Both the position numbers and the translations under genes were made by a program. A stretch of 64,000 nucleotides of DNA, from contig NZ_CP023396.1 of NCBI RefSeq assembly GCF_008808095.1, positions 1,054,001 through 1,118,000 on the forward strand. Direction: 5' to 3'. Positions 1 through 9,078 of the stretch are shown in pieces; within the stretch, counting starts at the first letter, position 1, and every line of letters begins with the position of its first letter. This DNA is from Pseudoalteromonas ruthenica (GTDB taxonomy: Bacteria; Pseudomonadota; Gammaproteobacteria; Enterobacterales; Alteromonadaceae). The notes beneath the pieces are model-generated. The model had not been told where the DNA came from, did not search any database, and worked only from the letters and a program-made list of their open reading frames with translations.

Positions 1-1508
1 TGTCCAGTTACTGTTTAGCCTATGTGGGTTCGCAAGTGGTGCGCTCATTGCGCCAAGACTTGTTCCAACACATGCTCAATCTACCGGTGAGTTTTCATGA
101 TAAGCACTCCAATGGTGAGCTTATCTCAAAGATCACCTTTGATACCGAGCAGGTGCAGCAGGCTATTACCAAAGCCTTGTTGGTGCTGGTGCGCGAAGGG
201 GCGTATGTGGCGTTTCTATTGGTGGTGATGTTTGCCGCCAGTTGGAAGCTGTCGCTGGTGTTTTTAGTGATCACGCCGATTGTTGCCATCATCGTGACTG
301 TGGTGTCTAAGCGTTTTCGCCGTATTTCCAAAAATATTCAAAATGCCATGGGTGATGTTACCCGTTGCTCAGAGCAGATGCTCTCAGGGCACAAAGTGAT
401 CCATGGTTTTAATGGCCAGCAGCAGGAAACCGAACGCTTTGCCCATGTCAACAATATTAACCGTCTGCAGCGGGTGAAAATGGATGCCACCAAAGCGCTG
501 AGCGTATCGGTCATTCAAATTCTTGCTGCCTCATCTATGGCGGTGATCTTAGTGCTTATCTCCATGCCCAGCATGCTTAACTCAATTACCTCAGGAACCT
601 TTGTCAGCCTGATCTCGTCGATGATGCTGATGCTACGCCCACTGAAACAGCTATCGAACGTAAACAGCGAGCTGCAACGTGGTATCGCCGCTGCGCAAAG
701 TATCTTCACCGTGCTTGATACCGAACAGGAAAAAGACACCGGCACGCAAGTACTAGAAAAAGCCAAAGGGCATATTCAAATTACCGACTTGACCTTCCAT
801 TACCCCGATGTCGCAGAGCCGGTATTAAAGTCATTGTCACTGGATATTACTCCCGGGCAAAATATCGCCCTGGTCGGGCGTTCGGGCTCGGGTAAGTCGA
901 CGCTGTCGAATTTATTACCCCGTTACTATGACGTCGAGCCGGCATCGGCGATTAAACTCGATGGTATTGCCACCAATGAGCTGACTCTGGCGAGCCTGCG
1001 TCAACAGTTTGCTATTGTCTCGCAACAGGTGGTGCTCTTTAACGATACTATCGCTAACAATATTATGTATGGCTTGGCACAACCGCTGAGCGAACAAGCC
1101 CTTATCGAAGTAGCCAAAAAAGCACATGTGTGGGAGTTTGTTAAAGACTTGCCGCAAGGCTTAAATACCATGATTGGTGAAGACGGTGTCATGCTCTCTG
1201 GGGGTCAGCGCCAGCGTATTGCCATTGCCAGGGCTCTGGTTAAAGATGCACCGATACTGATCCTCGATGAGGCCACCTCAGCGCTTGATACCGAGTCGGA
1301 AAAGTTAATCCAGCAAGCGCTTGAGTCGCTGATGAAAGATAAAACCGCGATTATTATCGCCCACCGTTTGTCGACCATAGAGCAAGTAGATTGCATATAT
1401 GTGCTCGACCATGGACAAATTATTGAACAGGGCACCCATGGCGAACTGTTAAATGCCAACGGTACCTACGCGGCGCTGGCAAAAATGCAGCAAGGCGAGG
1501 GGCAATGA
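1..1508 (+). CDS. msbA: Lipid A export ATP-binding/permease protein MsbA (5'-truncated by window edge)
   Basis: ABC exporter that flips lipid A core across the inner membrane. The reading frame is open to the left edge (first full codon at position 3), so the N-terminus lies outside the window; a GTG at 24 is internal. The visible part holds most of the transmembrane domain (motifs VSFHDKHSNGELISKITFD, VVSKRFRRISKNIQNAMG) and a complete nucleotide-binding domain: Walker A GRSGSGKST, signature LSGGQRQR, Walker B ILILDEATSALD, H-loop IIIAHRLST. The stop overlaps the lpxK start (ATGA), the usual msbA-lpxK operon coupling. The family is normally about 580 residues; 494 from the internal GTG are visible. 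Identification is secure from motifs and neighbour. Confidence 0.95.
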   Translation, partial: SSYCLAYVGSQVVRSLRQDLFQHMLNLPVSFHDKHSNGELISKITFDTEQVQQAITKALLVLVREGAYVAFLLVVMFAASWKLSLVFLVITPIVAIIVTVVSKRFRRISKNIQNAMGDVTRCSEQMLSGHKVIHGFNGQQQETERFAHVNNINRLQRVKMDATKALSVSVIQILAASSMAVILVLISMPSMLNSITSGTFVSLISSMMLMLRPLKQLSNVNSELQRGIAAAQSIFTVLDTEQEKDTGTQVLEKAKGHIQITDLTFHYPDVAEPVLKSLSLDITPGQNIALVGRSGSGKSTLSNLLPRYYDVEPASAIKLDGIATNELTLASLRQQFAIVSQQVVLFNDTIANNIMYGLAQPLSEQALIEVAKKAHVWEFVKDLPQGLNTMIGEDGVMLSGGQRQRIAIARALVKDAPILILDEATSALDTESEKLIQQALESLMKDKTAIIIAHRLSTIEQVDCIYVLDHGQIIEQGTHGELLNANGTYAALAKMQQGEGQ

Positions 1509-2503
1509 GTCGCGCCGATAACGGCATCGGCGCTGCGATAGAGCGCTCTTGGTTTCGCCGAGTGAGCCTGATTACGTTGCTGTTATTGCCGTTAACGGCC
1601 TTATACTGGCTGATTAGTCATGCTCGTCGCCTAGGCTATCGTTTGGGCCTATTCGCGACTTATCGGGCGCCAGTACCGGTGATTGTCGTGGGCAATATCA
1701 GTGTGGGTGGTAACGGTAAAACGCCCATGACACTCTATCTGGCCGAGCTGCTGCAGCAACGCGGTAAGCGCGTCGGTATTATTTCCCGTGGCTATGGCAG
1801 CCAACCCCCAGAGACGCCCTTTGTGGTCACAGCGGACACCGAGCCCCATCAAGGCGGCGATGAGCCGGTGCTACTGGCCAAACGCAGCGGATGTGCGGTG
1901 GTGATTGGCGGCGATCGCAAGGCCAGCATAGAAAAGCTGCTGGCGCTACAAAGTGTCGATGTCATTCTCAGCGATGATGGCCTGCAGCATTATGCGCTAG
2001 AGCGCGATATCGAATTATGTATAGTCGATGCCGCGCGGCGCTTTGGCAATGGCTTACTGCTCCCCGCAGGGCCGTTGCGCGAGGGGCAAGGGCGGCTAAA
2101 ATCTGTCGATTTGGTGATCTACAATGGTGAGCAAGCAGGACAAGCCAGTTATCAGTTAGCCTCATCCGGGCTTTATGGGGTTGCCGATGAGCAGCCGCTA
2201 TCGCCCCCTTTTGCAAAGGGCGTCGCCATCAGTGCTATTGGCAATCCGGAGCGCTTTGAGCAGAGCCTGCAAGCAATTGGCGTGGCAATTAGTGAAGCCG
2301 TGCATTATCGCGACCATCATCATTATCAAGCATCGGATTTAACCCAGTTTGGCGAACAGGCTGTCTATATGACAGAGAAAGATGCGGTAAAATGTCGTAC
2401 TTTCGCCCACGGGCAGTGTTATTATTTACGCGTAGATGCCAAGGCCAATCAGGTTTTGGAAACTCAATTAACTACTATTTTAAAACGTAAAGGGGTGCTG
2501 TAA
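1505..2503 (+). CDS. lpxK: Tetraacyldisaccharide 4'-kinase LpxK
   Basis: Inner-membrane-associated kinase that phosphorylates the 4' position of the lipid A disaccharide precursor. 332 residues, the usual length. An N-terminal hydrophobic helix (about residues 18-36, VSLITLLLLPLTALYWLI) is followed by VIVVGNISVGGNGKTP, the family's atypical P-loop, and by the ILSDDGLQHY motif near residue 160. The ATG overlaps the msbA stop by four bases, and the gene runs without a gap into the Trm112-like gene at 2504, so msbA-lpxK-Trm112-kdsB form one transcription unit for lipid A and Kdo supply. Confidence 0.95.
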   Translation: MSRADNGIGAAIERSWFRRVSLITLLLLPLTALYWLISHARRLGYRLGLFATYRAPVPVIVVGNISVGGNGKTPMTLYLAELLQQRGKRVGIISRGYGSQPPETPFVVTADTEPHQGGDEPVLLAKRSGCAVVIGGDRKASIEKLLALQSVDVILSDDGLQHYALERDIELCIVDAARRFGNGLLLPAGPLREGQGRLKSVDLVIYNGEQAGQASYQLASSGLYGVADEQPLSPPFAKGVAISAIGNPERFEQSLQAIGVAISEAVHYRDHHHYQASDLTQFGEQAVYMTEKDAVKCRTFAHGQCYYLRVDAKANQVLETQLTTILKRKGVL

Positions 2504-2701
2504 ATGGCGTTCGATACTAAGCTCTTAGAAATTATTGCCTGCCCAGTTTGTAAGGGAAAGTTGCGCTACGATAAAGAAAACCAAGAACTCATTAGTACTG
2601 CTGCGAAACTGGCTTACCCAATTCGTGATGACATTCCGGTACTGTTGGAAAACGAAGCGCGAGAGTTGAGCAGTGACGAGGTTGAGCAGTGGAATTCGTA
2701 G
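2504..2701 (+). CDS. Trm112/YcaR family small protein
   Basis: 65-residue protein of the Trm112/UPF0434 family, found between lpxK and kdsB in many gammaproteobacteria. The N-terminal [15 protein letters not shown] holds a CxxC pair, and [17 protein letters not shown] is the conserved C-terminal block. Bacterial members resemble the eukaryotic methyltransferase activator Trm112, but the bacterial role is not established. It starts directly after the lpxK stop and its 3' end overlaps the kdsB start by 13 bases, so translational coupling is likely. Confidence 0.9.
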   Translation: MAFDTKLLEIIACPVCKGKLRYDKENQELISTAAKLAYPIRDDIPVLLENEARELSSDEVEQWNS

Positions 2702-3438
2702 TTATTATTCCCGCACGCTATGCCTCTACACGCTTACCAGGCAAACCGCTGGCTGATATAGCCGGCAAGCCAATGATTCAGCACGTCTATGAGCGTGCGG
2801 TGTTATCTGGCGCGACGGCGGTTTATGTGGCCACCGATCACGTTGATGTGGCGACCGTGTGCGAGGGCTTCGGTGCCCCCGTGGTGATGACCCGGGAAGA
2901 CCACCAATCCGGCACAGAGCGTTTAGCCGAAGTCGTAGCTAAGCTAGCGTTAGATGACGATACGCTGGTGGTTAATGTGCAAGGCGATGAGCCGCTACTA
3001 GCGCCAGAAAATGTCGCCCAAGTGGCGCAATTGCTCAGTGGTAACGACGCCCCGATGGCCACCCTGTCGACGGCGATTACAGACCGCGAAGAGGCGCTCA
3101 ATCCCAATGCAGTGAAGGTGGTGAGTAATACTGCACAGCAAGCACTTTATTTTTCCCGCGCGCCGATCCCTTATCATCGCGATGCGTTACTAACAAAAAG
3201 CTGCGAGTTAGACGTTCGCCACATGCAACGCCATATCGGTATCTATGCCTATCGCGCAGGTTTTATTAATGAGTATATCGGCTTGGCGCCATCGCCTTTA
3301 GAACAACTGGAGTCGCTGGAGCAATTACGTGTGCTTTATCATGGCTTCACCATTAACGTGGCCGAAGCCAAACAGGTGCCCGCTGCGGGAGTCGATACCG
3401 AAGAAGACCTAGCGCGAGTGATAAGCGCACTTCAATGA
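2689..3438 (+). CDS. kdsB: 3-deoxy-manno-octulosonate cytidylyltransferase KdsB
   Basis: Activates Kdo with CTP to give CMP-Kdo for lipopolysaccharide inner-core synthesis. 249 residues, full length. The nucleotide-binding N-terminus [18 protein letters not shown], the ATDH motif, the [10 protein letters not shown] block and VNVQGDEPL are all present, as are the C-terminal GIYAYRAGF and GVDTEEDL. The start is GTG at 2689, inside the 3' end of the previous gene; no other start fits the conserved N-terminus. The ribosome-binding region therefore lies in the upstream coding sequence. The 3' end overlaps the next gene by four bases. Confidence 0.95.
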   Translation: MEFVVIIPARYASTRLPGKPLADIAGKPMIQHVYERAVLSGATAVYVATDHVDVATVCEGFGAPVVMTREDHQSGTERLAEVVAKLALDDDTLVVNVQGDEPLLAPENVAQVAQLLSGNDAPMATLSTAITDREEALNPNAVKVVSNTAQQALYFSRAPIPYHRDALLTKSCELDVRHMQRHIGIYAYRAGFINEYIGLAPSPLEQLESLEQLRVLYHGFTINVAEAKQVPAAGVDTEEDLARVISALQ

Positions 3439-4100
3439 GTACCCTCACAGTCATCAGTGATGACAGCGACTTCACCGTTGTATATAAACCGGCGGGGATG
3501 GATTTTCATTCGCAGGATAACGAGCCGGGGCTGGTGGCCATAGCCCAGCAGCAATTGGACACTAAGTTCTACCCCGTACATCGCCTTGATAAGGTGACCT
3601 CAGGTCTAGTGCTGCTGCCAAAAAGCAGTGCGGCGGCGGCGACATTCACGGCGATGTTCAGTGCCCACGAGGTCGATAAGTTTTATATGGCGCTCTGCAC
3701 GGCAAAACCGAAAAAGAAGCAGGGGTGGATCAAAGGTGATATGGGCAAAGCCCGGCGCGGCGCTTTTAAGCTACTTAAAACCCAGGAAAACCCCGCTATT
3801 ACCCGATTTTATAGCTACTCCCTGGCACCGGGACTAAGGGGCATGGTGTTAAAGCCTTACAGTGGCAAAACACATCAGCTCCGTGTCGCCATGAAGTCAT
3901 TATCGGCACCGATTTTGGGCGATACCCTGTATGGCGCCGAGGCCAGCGATCGCACCTATTTACATGCGTACGCGCTGCGTTTTCAATATCGCGACCAGCA
4001 TTATTGCTTTTGTGCGCCGATGCAAGAAGGACAGCATGCAGCGCAGTTAAATACACTTTTAAGCTTTTGTGACAACCAACCTTGGCAGTTAAATTGGTAG
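3435..4100 (+). CDS. RluA-family pseudouridine synthase
   Basis: 221-residue single-domain pseudouridine synthase of the RluA family, which isomerises uridine in RNA. The active-site block is [14 protein letters not shown] (catalytic Asp in HRLD, near residue 50). [15 protein letters not shown] and [15 protein letters not shown] follow the family order, and LGDTLYGA is the usual C-terminal signature. No S4 domain is present, so it is nearer the short RluA-like members than RluB/C/D. The specific RNA target cannot be told from sequence. It overlaps kdsB by four bases, which suggests co-transcription. Confidence 0.9.
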   Translation: MSTLTVISDDSDFTVVYKPAGMDFHSQDNEPGLVAIAQQQLDTKFYPVHRLDKVTSGLVLLPKSSAAAATFTAMFSAHEVDKFYMALCTAKPKKKQGWIKGDMGKARRGAFKLLKTQENPAITRFYSYSLAPGLRGMVLKPYSGKTHQLRVAMKSLSAPILGDTLYGAEASDRTYLHAYALRFQYRDQHYCFCAPMQEGQHAAQLNTLLSFCDNQPWQLNW

Positions 4101-4105
4101 AGACA

Positions 4106-4915
4106 ATGACACAAGATGATTATCAACTTCGCTTCGGTGGTATCAGCCGCCTTTACGGACAACAGCAAACCCAATGGCTGCAGCAGGCGCATTTCTGTGT
4201 CATCGGCATTGGCGGGGTCGGCAGTTGGGTAGCCGAGGCGCTGGCGCGTACCGGAGTAGGGCAGCTCACCCTTATCGACCTCGATGATATATGCGTTACC
4301 AACAGTAACCGGCAAATTCATGCGCATTCGCAATCGGTGGGCGAAGCCAAAGTAGAGGCCATGAAAGCGCGTTGTCAGCTTATCAACCCACAGATCACCG
4401 TGCATGTGATAGATGATTTCATCACCTTGGATAATATCCGCGAGCACATTCAGGGCTTTGACTACGTCATCGATGCCATTGATGCGGTAAAGGAAAAGGC
4501 GGCTTTGATTGCCCATTGCAAACGCAATAAGTTACCTATTATCACCACCGGCGGCGCGGGAGGGCAAACTGACCCAAGTGAGATAAAATTTGGCGATGTC
4601 GCCAAAACCACCCACGATCCGTTATTGGCCAAGGTTCGCTATTTACTGCGCAAACAATATAACTTTAGCAACAATCCGAAGCGTAAATTTGATGTCGATT
4701 GTGTGTATTCCACCGAGCAGTTGGTCTATCCCGATGGCCATGGGCAGGTATGTCGAGCTAAGCAAGGGGCCGATTCAACGATGAATATGGACTGTGCCAA
4801 TGGCTTTGGCTCGGCAACCATGGTGACCGGCAGCTTTGGCTTTTTCGCAGCGGCCAAAGCAGTGCGCAAATACTTAAATAAGCGCCAACGTCTGAATGAG
4901 CAAAGCCAGGGTTAA
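4106..4915 (+). CDS. tcdA: tRNA threonylcarbamoyladenosine dehydratase TcdA
   Basis: ThiF/E1-like enzyme that cyclises t6A37 of tRNA to ct6A using ATP; it works with the CsdA-CsdE sulfur-relay pair, whose genes face it here. The nucleotide-binding motif GIGGVGSWVAEALARTGVG lies near residue 34, followed by LIDLDDICVTNSNRQ and YVIDAIDAVKEKAALI. An upstream TTG at 4082 is in frame, but the ATG at 4106 gives 269 residues, matching the family length, so it was chosen. Its 3' end overlaps the convergent csdE by four bases. Confidence 0.93.
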   Translation: MTQDDYQLRFGGISRLYGQQQTQWLQQAHFCVIGIGGVGSWVAEALARTGVGQLTLIDLDDICVTNSNRQIHAHSQSVGEAKVEAMKARCQLINPQITVHVIDDFITLDNIREHIQGFDYVIDAIDAVKEKAALIAHCKRNKLPIITTGGAGGQTDPSEIKFGDVAKTTHDPLLAKVRYLLRKQYNFSNNPKRKFDVDCVYSTEQLVYPDGHGQVCRAKQGADSTMNMDCANGFGSATMVTGSFGFFAAAKAVRKYLNKRQRLNEQSQG

Positions 4916-5328
4916 CAGTGGCTTTTGGCAAATTGGTTAATCGCGCTGACAATGGCGCGAATGCCATTACCGCGCGAGGGGCTAAGGTGGCGCATCAACC
5001 CTAACTCCTCGAACTCTTGCTCGGCGTCAAGGGCCGCTGCTTGTTGCGGGGTTTTACCGTTGTACATCATGAGAATCAACGCCAGTAATCCTTTAACAAT
5101 GCGAGTGTCGGAGTCGGCCACCACAACCAGCTTATCTTCTTGGGGAGTGAAGTCGATATACAACCAGACATTACTTTCACAACCGGAAACCTTAGCTTCA
5201 TCGACCTTGAGCTCATTGGCAAGGACTGGCAGGCTTTTTCCCAACAGCATCAACTCACGATAACGTTGTTGCCAGCCGTGAAGGGCTTGAAAAGCCTGTT
5301 TTAGCTCAGGGTAATTGCTATAACTCAT
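4912..5328 (-). CDS. csdE: Sulfur acceptor CsdE (SufE family)
   Basis: 138-residue SufE-fold protein that accepts persulfide sulfur from the cysteine desulfurase CsdA. The acceptor cysteine lies in KVSGCESNVWL (Cys50), and the C-terminal LSPSRGNGIRAIV is typical of the family. The start ATG overlaps the csdA stop (ATGA), so csdA-csdE are translationally coupled. With convergent tcdA next to it, the trio reproduces the csdAE/tcdA (csdL) sulfur-transfer unit known from E. coli. Confidence 0.93.
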   Translation of the reverse strand: MSYSNYPELKQAFQALHGWQQRYRELMLLGKSLPVLANELKVDEAKVSGCESNVWLYIDFTPQEDKLVVVADSDTRIVKGLLALILMMYNGKTPQQAAALDAEQEFEELGLMRHLSPSRGNGIRAIVSAINQFAKSHC

Positions 5329-6539
5329 GGTGCCATCATCTCCAAGGTATTGCGTAGCGCACTGATAAAGTGGTCGATTTCTGCAAAGGTATTGTAAAAC
5401 GCCAAGCTGACTCTCACCGTACCATTCACCCCTAACGCATGCATTAACGGCTGCGCGCAGTGGTGGCCATGGCGCAGGGCAATGCCTTCCATATCGAGTA
5501 AGGTGGCAATGTCATAGGGGTGCTCAGATTGTACATAAAAGCTGACGGTGCCGACATTCTGCTGCATGTCGCCAAGCAAGGACACCGAGTCAATGTCGCT
5601 CAGTTGCGCCACTAAATACTGCATTAAGCTACGCTCGTAGGCAGCTAGGGCGGCGCTATCGAGGTTATTTAAATACTCAATGGCGGCAGCAAAGCCAAGC
5701 ACCGCACTGATATTCGGTGTGCCGGTTTCAAACTTACTCGGGGGCGGGTTAAATTCGGTATGCTCGATACGTACTTTAGCGACCATTTCGCCGCCGGTTT
5801 GAAAAACATCGAGCTGCTGAAGACAACTAAAGCGCCCGAACAGTCCGCCAAGGCCGGTAGGGCCAAGACATTTATGCGCCGAAAACACGAAAAAGTCGCA
5901 GCCCAAGTCGGCCATTTGTGGGCGCAAATGCAGCAGCGACTGGGCACCATCAACCAAGGTCCAAGCACCTTGTTGCTTGGCCTGACTGAGTAGTGTTTTA
6001 ACGGGGTTAATGTTGCCAAGAGCATTAGAAACATGGGCCAGGGCAAATACCTTGGGTCGATACTGGGCAATCATTTGCTCCGCTTGAGCGATATCGAGTA
6101 GGCCTGCGGGGGTGACCGGTACGGCCATCAATGTTGCACCGGTGCGCTTCGCTAGCTGTTGCCAAGGCACGATGTTGGCGTGGTGCTCAAGTTCGGTTAT
6201 TAAAATCACGTCTTTGGGTTGTAGCTGCGCCGTCAGCCCATAGGCAACCAAGTTAATAGCCTCGGTGGCCCCTTTGGTCCATACCAGTTCGTTATGTTGA
6301 CAGCCGATAAATTCGGCCACTTGCTGGCGTGCGTGCTCATAACGGCTGGTTGCTTGCTGACTTAATTGGTGTGCGCCGCGATGCACGTTGGCGTTTTCTT
6401 GGCTGTAAAAGCGCGTCAAGGTGTCAATCACACAGCGTGGTTTGTGCGCCGTTGCGGCCGAATCAAAATAAACACGTTCGGTGTCACCATGTTGAGTCAG
6501 GGCAGGGAAATCTTGGCGTATTGCGTCTATATCAAACAT
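5325..6539 (-). CDS. csdA: Cysteine desulfurase CsdA (class V aminotransferase)
   Basis: PLP enzyme that takes sulfur (or selenium) from cysteine and passes it to CsdE. The sequence shows YFDSAATAHKP near the N-terminus, ANVHRGAHQLS, TELEHHANIVPWQ, the PLP-binding lysine in FSAHKCLGPTGLGG, and the catalytic cysteine in LRHGHHCAQPLM. The frame extends to 6572, but the Met at 6539 (MFDIDAIRQDFP) gives 404 residues, the normal length for CsdA/SufS-type enzymes, and is taken as the start. It is first in the csdA-csdE pair. Confidence 0.92.
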   Translation of the reverse strand: MFDIDAIRQDFPALTQHGDTERVYFDSAATAHKPRCVIDTLTRFYSQENANVHRGAHQLSQQATSRYEHARQQVAEFIGCQHNELVWTKGATEAINLVAYGLTAQLQPKDVILITELEHHANIVPWQQLAKRTGATLMAVPVTPAGLLDIAQAEQMIAQYRPKVFALAHVSNALGNINPVKTLLSQAKQQGAWTLVDGAQSLLHLRPQMADLGCDFFVFSAHKCLGPTGLGGLFGRFSCLQQLDVFQTGGEMVAKVRIEHTEFNPPPSKFETGTPNISAVLGFAAAIEYLNNLDSAALAAYERSLMQYLVAQLSDIDSVSLLGDMQQNVGTVSFYVQSEHPYDIATLLDMEGIALRHGHHCAQPLMHALGVNGTVRVSLAFYNTFAEIDHFISALRNTLEMMAP

Positions 6540-6598
6540 GGTTAGTAAAGCTGGCTGTACAAATGCCGCCATTGTAGAGAACTAGGCTGAAATGGCAA

Positions 6599-6628
6599 TA
6601 AAAAAGGCCGCTTGGGAGCGACCTTTTT
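6599..6628 (-). terminator. Rho-independent terminator of gltA
   Basis: Inverted repeat with arms AAAAAGGCCGCT and AGCGACCTTTTT around a four-base loop, 20 bases past the gltA stop. On the minus strand it ends in a T run. It separates gltA from csdA. Confidence 0.8.
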
Positions 6629-6647
6629 CAACTCTAAAACGCGTTGC

Positions 6648-7934
6648 TTAGCGCTTGTCTTGAGCGACGTAATCGCGCTTCGTTGCGCCTTTGTATAGCT
6701 GACGTGGACGGCTGATCTTGTGACCAGGCTGAGACAGCATTTCATCCCAGTGCGAGATCCAACCGACAGTACGCGACATAGCGAAAATAACGGTGAACAT
6801 GCTGGTTGGGATACCGATCGCCTTAAGAATGATACCAGAGTAGAAGTCTACGTTCGGGTATAGTTTCTTCTCAACGAAGTAAGGGTCTTCAAGAGCAATT
6901 TGCTCTAGGCGCATAGCAACATCTAGAAGTGGATCTTCGATGTTTAGCTCTTTCAATACTTCGTGGCAGGTGTCACGCATTACCGTGGCACGTGGGTCGA
7001 AGTTTTTGTAAACGCGGTGACCGAAGCCCATTAGGCGGAACGGGTCGTTCTTGTCTTTCGCTTTAGCGATGTATTCGTCAATGCGATCCACTGAGCCAAT
7101 CTCTTGTAGCATGTTCAAACATGCTTCGTTAGCACCACCGTGCGCAGGGCCCCATAGTGATGCGATACCCGCTGCGATACATGCATAAGGGTTAGCACCA
7201 GATGAACCAGCAATACGTACTGTTGAAGTTGATGCGTTTTGCTCGTGGTCAGCGTGCAACATGAAGATACGATCCATGGCTTTAGCAAGCACAGGATTTA
7301 CTTGATAATCTTCAGAAGGCACTGAGAACATCATGTGTAAGAAGTTCTCTGCGTAGCTCAGGTCGTTACGTGGGTAAACGAATGGTTGACCAATGGTGTA
7401 CTTGTACGCCATCGCTGCGATAGTCGGCAGCTTCGCAACTAAGCGAGTGGCACTGCGCTTACGCTGCGCTGGGTCTGAGATGTCTAAGTCTTGGTGATAG
7501 AAAGAAGACATGGCACCAACCACACCACATAGCATCGCCATTGGGTGAGCATCAACGCGGAAACCTTGGAAGAAGGCCGCCACTTTCTCGTGCACCATAG
7601 TGCTTAAGGTGATTGACTTAGAGAATTCTTCAAGCTCTGCTTCTGACGGTAGCTCGCCGTTAAGCAGTAAGTAGCAAAGTTCGACGTAGTTAGATTGTTC
7701 AGCAAGCTGATCAATGGGGTAACCACGGTGTAGCAATACGCCTTTACCACCATCGATGTAGGTGATAGATGAGTCACAAGAGCCAGTCGACATGAACCCT
7801 GGGTCGTAGGTGAAGTAGCCGTGTGCGCCTAAGGTACGGACGTCGATAACGTCTTGACCCGCAGTACCTTCGTAAATGGGAAGTTCAATCGGGTCTTGTC
7901 CATCAATATGGACAGTGGCTTTCTTATCTGCCAT
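6648..7934 (-). CDS. gltA: Citrate synthase (hexameric type)
   Basis: Condenses oxaloacetate and acetyl-CoA to citrate, the first step of the TCA cycle. 428 residues, as expected for the NADH-sensitive hexameric type I enzyme of Gram-negative bacteria. Visible blocks are [15 protein letters not shown] near the N-terminus, the active-site histidines in [14 protein letters not shown] and [16 protein letters not shown], and the catalytic Asp in [11 protein letters not shown] strong ribosome-binding site (AGGAGA) lies before the ATG. It is divergent from sdhC across a 428-bp regulatory gap, as in E. coli. Confidence 0.96.
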   Translation of the reverse strand: MADKKATVHIDGQDPIELPIYEGTAGQDVIDVRTLGAHGYFTYDPGFMSTGSCDSSITYIDGGKGVLLHRGYPIDQLAEQSNYVELCYLLLNGELPSEAELEEFSKSITLSTMVHEKVAAFFQGFRVDAHPMAMLCGVVGAMSSFYHQDLDISDPAQRKRSATRLVAKLPTIAAMAYKYTIGQPFVYPRNDLSYAENFLHMMFSVPSEDYQVNPVLAKAMDRIFMLHADHEQNASTSTVRIAGSSGANPYACIAAGIASLWGPAHGGANEACLNMLQEIGSVDRIDEYIAKAKDKNDPFRLMGFGHRVYKNFDPRATVMRDTCHEVLKELNIEDPLLDVAMRLEQIALEDPYFVEKKLYPNVDFYSGIILKAIGIPTSMFTVIFAMSRTVGWISHWDEMLSQPGHKISRPRQLYKGATKRDYVAQDKR

Positions 7935-8362
7935 CTAATTATCTCCTATAAGAATAACAAGCTAAAGCTGTTATGCGTGATACTAATGTTAAGCAAATTC
8001 CGATCATTCTAACGTACAAGAGGGGTAGAAAGTCAATTTTAATGCATTTGTGTATAATAAATATTCTGCAAAGATTAAATATTATACCAATGGCTAATTC
8101 GCAAACCTCCGTGACTAAACAAGAATTGTAATATCCGCTGCAGACTTATATACTGTCAGGGGTTCAATACCGTAACGTCTTTGAGTAAACCGTTTATGAC
8201 AAACACGTGAAATTTCGCTTTAAAATTGAACAAATAAAGTGATCTTTTTTCGCGTCTGTGGGTTTATTTATGTGAGCGCATTTATGCAGTGATTGCATAA
8301 ATGGTTATAACAACAATGTAGATGGCTCTATTTATCAATGTGAGCAAGATGGGCAAGTAACT
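7935..8362. promoter_or_regulatory. gltA-sdhC divergent intergenic region
   Basis: 428 bp without a convincing reading frame between the divergent gltA and sdhC starts. It is AT-rich, especially at 8030-8090 and 8220-8340, and must hold both promoters. In E. coli the same region binds ArcA, CRP and other regulators. I see no site here good enough to name, only a weak TGTGA-containing stretch near 8271. Confidence 0.6.
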
Positions 8363-8740
8363 GTGAAAAAGCAAAGACCTGTAAATCTCGATCTAACGAC
8401 CATCTCTATGCCAGCAACGGCCAAAGCATCAATTCTGCACCGCGTCACCGGTGTCGCAATGTTCTTTGCCTTGACCTTTGTTATCTGGGCATGGGCTGTG
8501 TCACTGTCTTCTCCGGAAGGATTTGAATTTGTCAAAAGCCTGTTAACCGGGTTTGTTGCCAAATTTATCGCCTGGGGTACCCTCACCGTTCTCTCGTATC
8601 ACTTCATCGCAGGTGTGCGCCACTTAATCCAAGACTTGGGTCCGTGGAAAGAATTAGATTCAGGCAATGCAACCGCTAAAATCGGCTTTGTGTTGTGGGT
8701 GATTGTTGCCGTATTGGCGGGAGTTTGGCTATGGTCTTAA
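8363..8740 (+). CDS. sdhC: Succinate dehydrogenase cytochrome b556 subunit SdhC
   Basis: Membrane anchor of complex II that binds haem b and ubiquinone together with SdhD. 125 residues with a GTG start. The N-terminal RPVNLDLTTISMPATAKASILHRVTG carries the family's SILHRVTG signature, and HFIAGVRHLIQDLG holds the probable haem-ligand histidine. Three hydrophobic helices are visible (about residues 30-50, 66-88, 105-124). The 3' end overlaps sdhD by ten bases. It is first in the sdhCDAB-sucAB cluster. Confidence 0.94.
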   Translation: MKKQRPVNLDLTTISMPATAKASILHRVTGVAMFFALTFVIWAWAVSLSSPEGFEFVKSLLTGFVAKFIAWGTLTVLSYHFIAGVRHLIQDLGPWKELDSGNATAKIGFVLWVIVAVLAGVWLWS

Positions 8741-9078
8741 ATCAAGCATCTTTAAAGCGTGATGGTGTTCAGGATTTCGTATCACTACGAGCGACGGCAC
8801 TTATCATCAGCTCTTATGCACTATTTATTATTGGTTATCTGCTATGCACTCCAGCATTAACCTATGAAGCATGGTCGGGGTTATTCGGTAACTTCGCGAT
8901 GAAGGTATACACCCTAATCGCCCTTGCGTGCATTATGGTGCACGCACGCATCGGCCTATGGCAGGTGCTGACCGACTATGTAAAGAACGCCAAACTACGC
9001 GCGTTTCTTGGCTTCGTATTAAACCTTATGGCCCTATCGTACGTAGTAGTTGGCCTGTTTGTTCTATGGGGTGTTTAA
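8731..9078 (+). CDS. sdhD: Succinate dehydrogenase membrane anchor subunit SdhD
   Basis: 115-residue hydrophobic anchor subunit of succinate dehydrogenase. It has three predicted membrane helices, and the haem/quinone region is around VHARIGLWQVLTDYV. The frame opens upstream at 8695, but the ATG at 8731 starts the conserved MVLNQASLKRDGVQDF and gives the family length, overlapping the end of sdhC. sdhA begins directly after its stop. Confidence 0.93.
   Translation: MVLNQASLKRDGVQDFVSLRATALIISSYALFIIGYLLCTPALTYEAWSGLFGNFAMKVYTLIALACIMVHARIGLWQVLTDYVKNAKLRAFLGFVLNLMALSYVVVGLFVLWGV

Noticed and set aside
7935..8362. CRP site between gltA and sdhC
   Set aside because: Only a TGTGA half is present near 8271; the other half is not recognisable.
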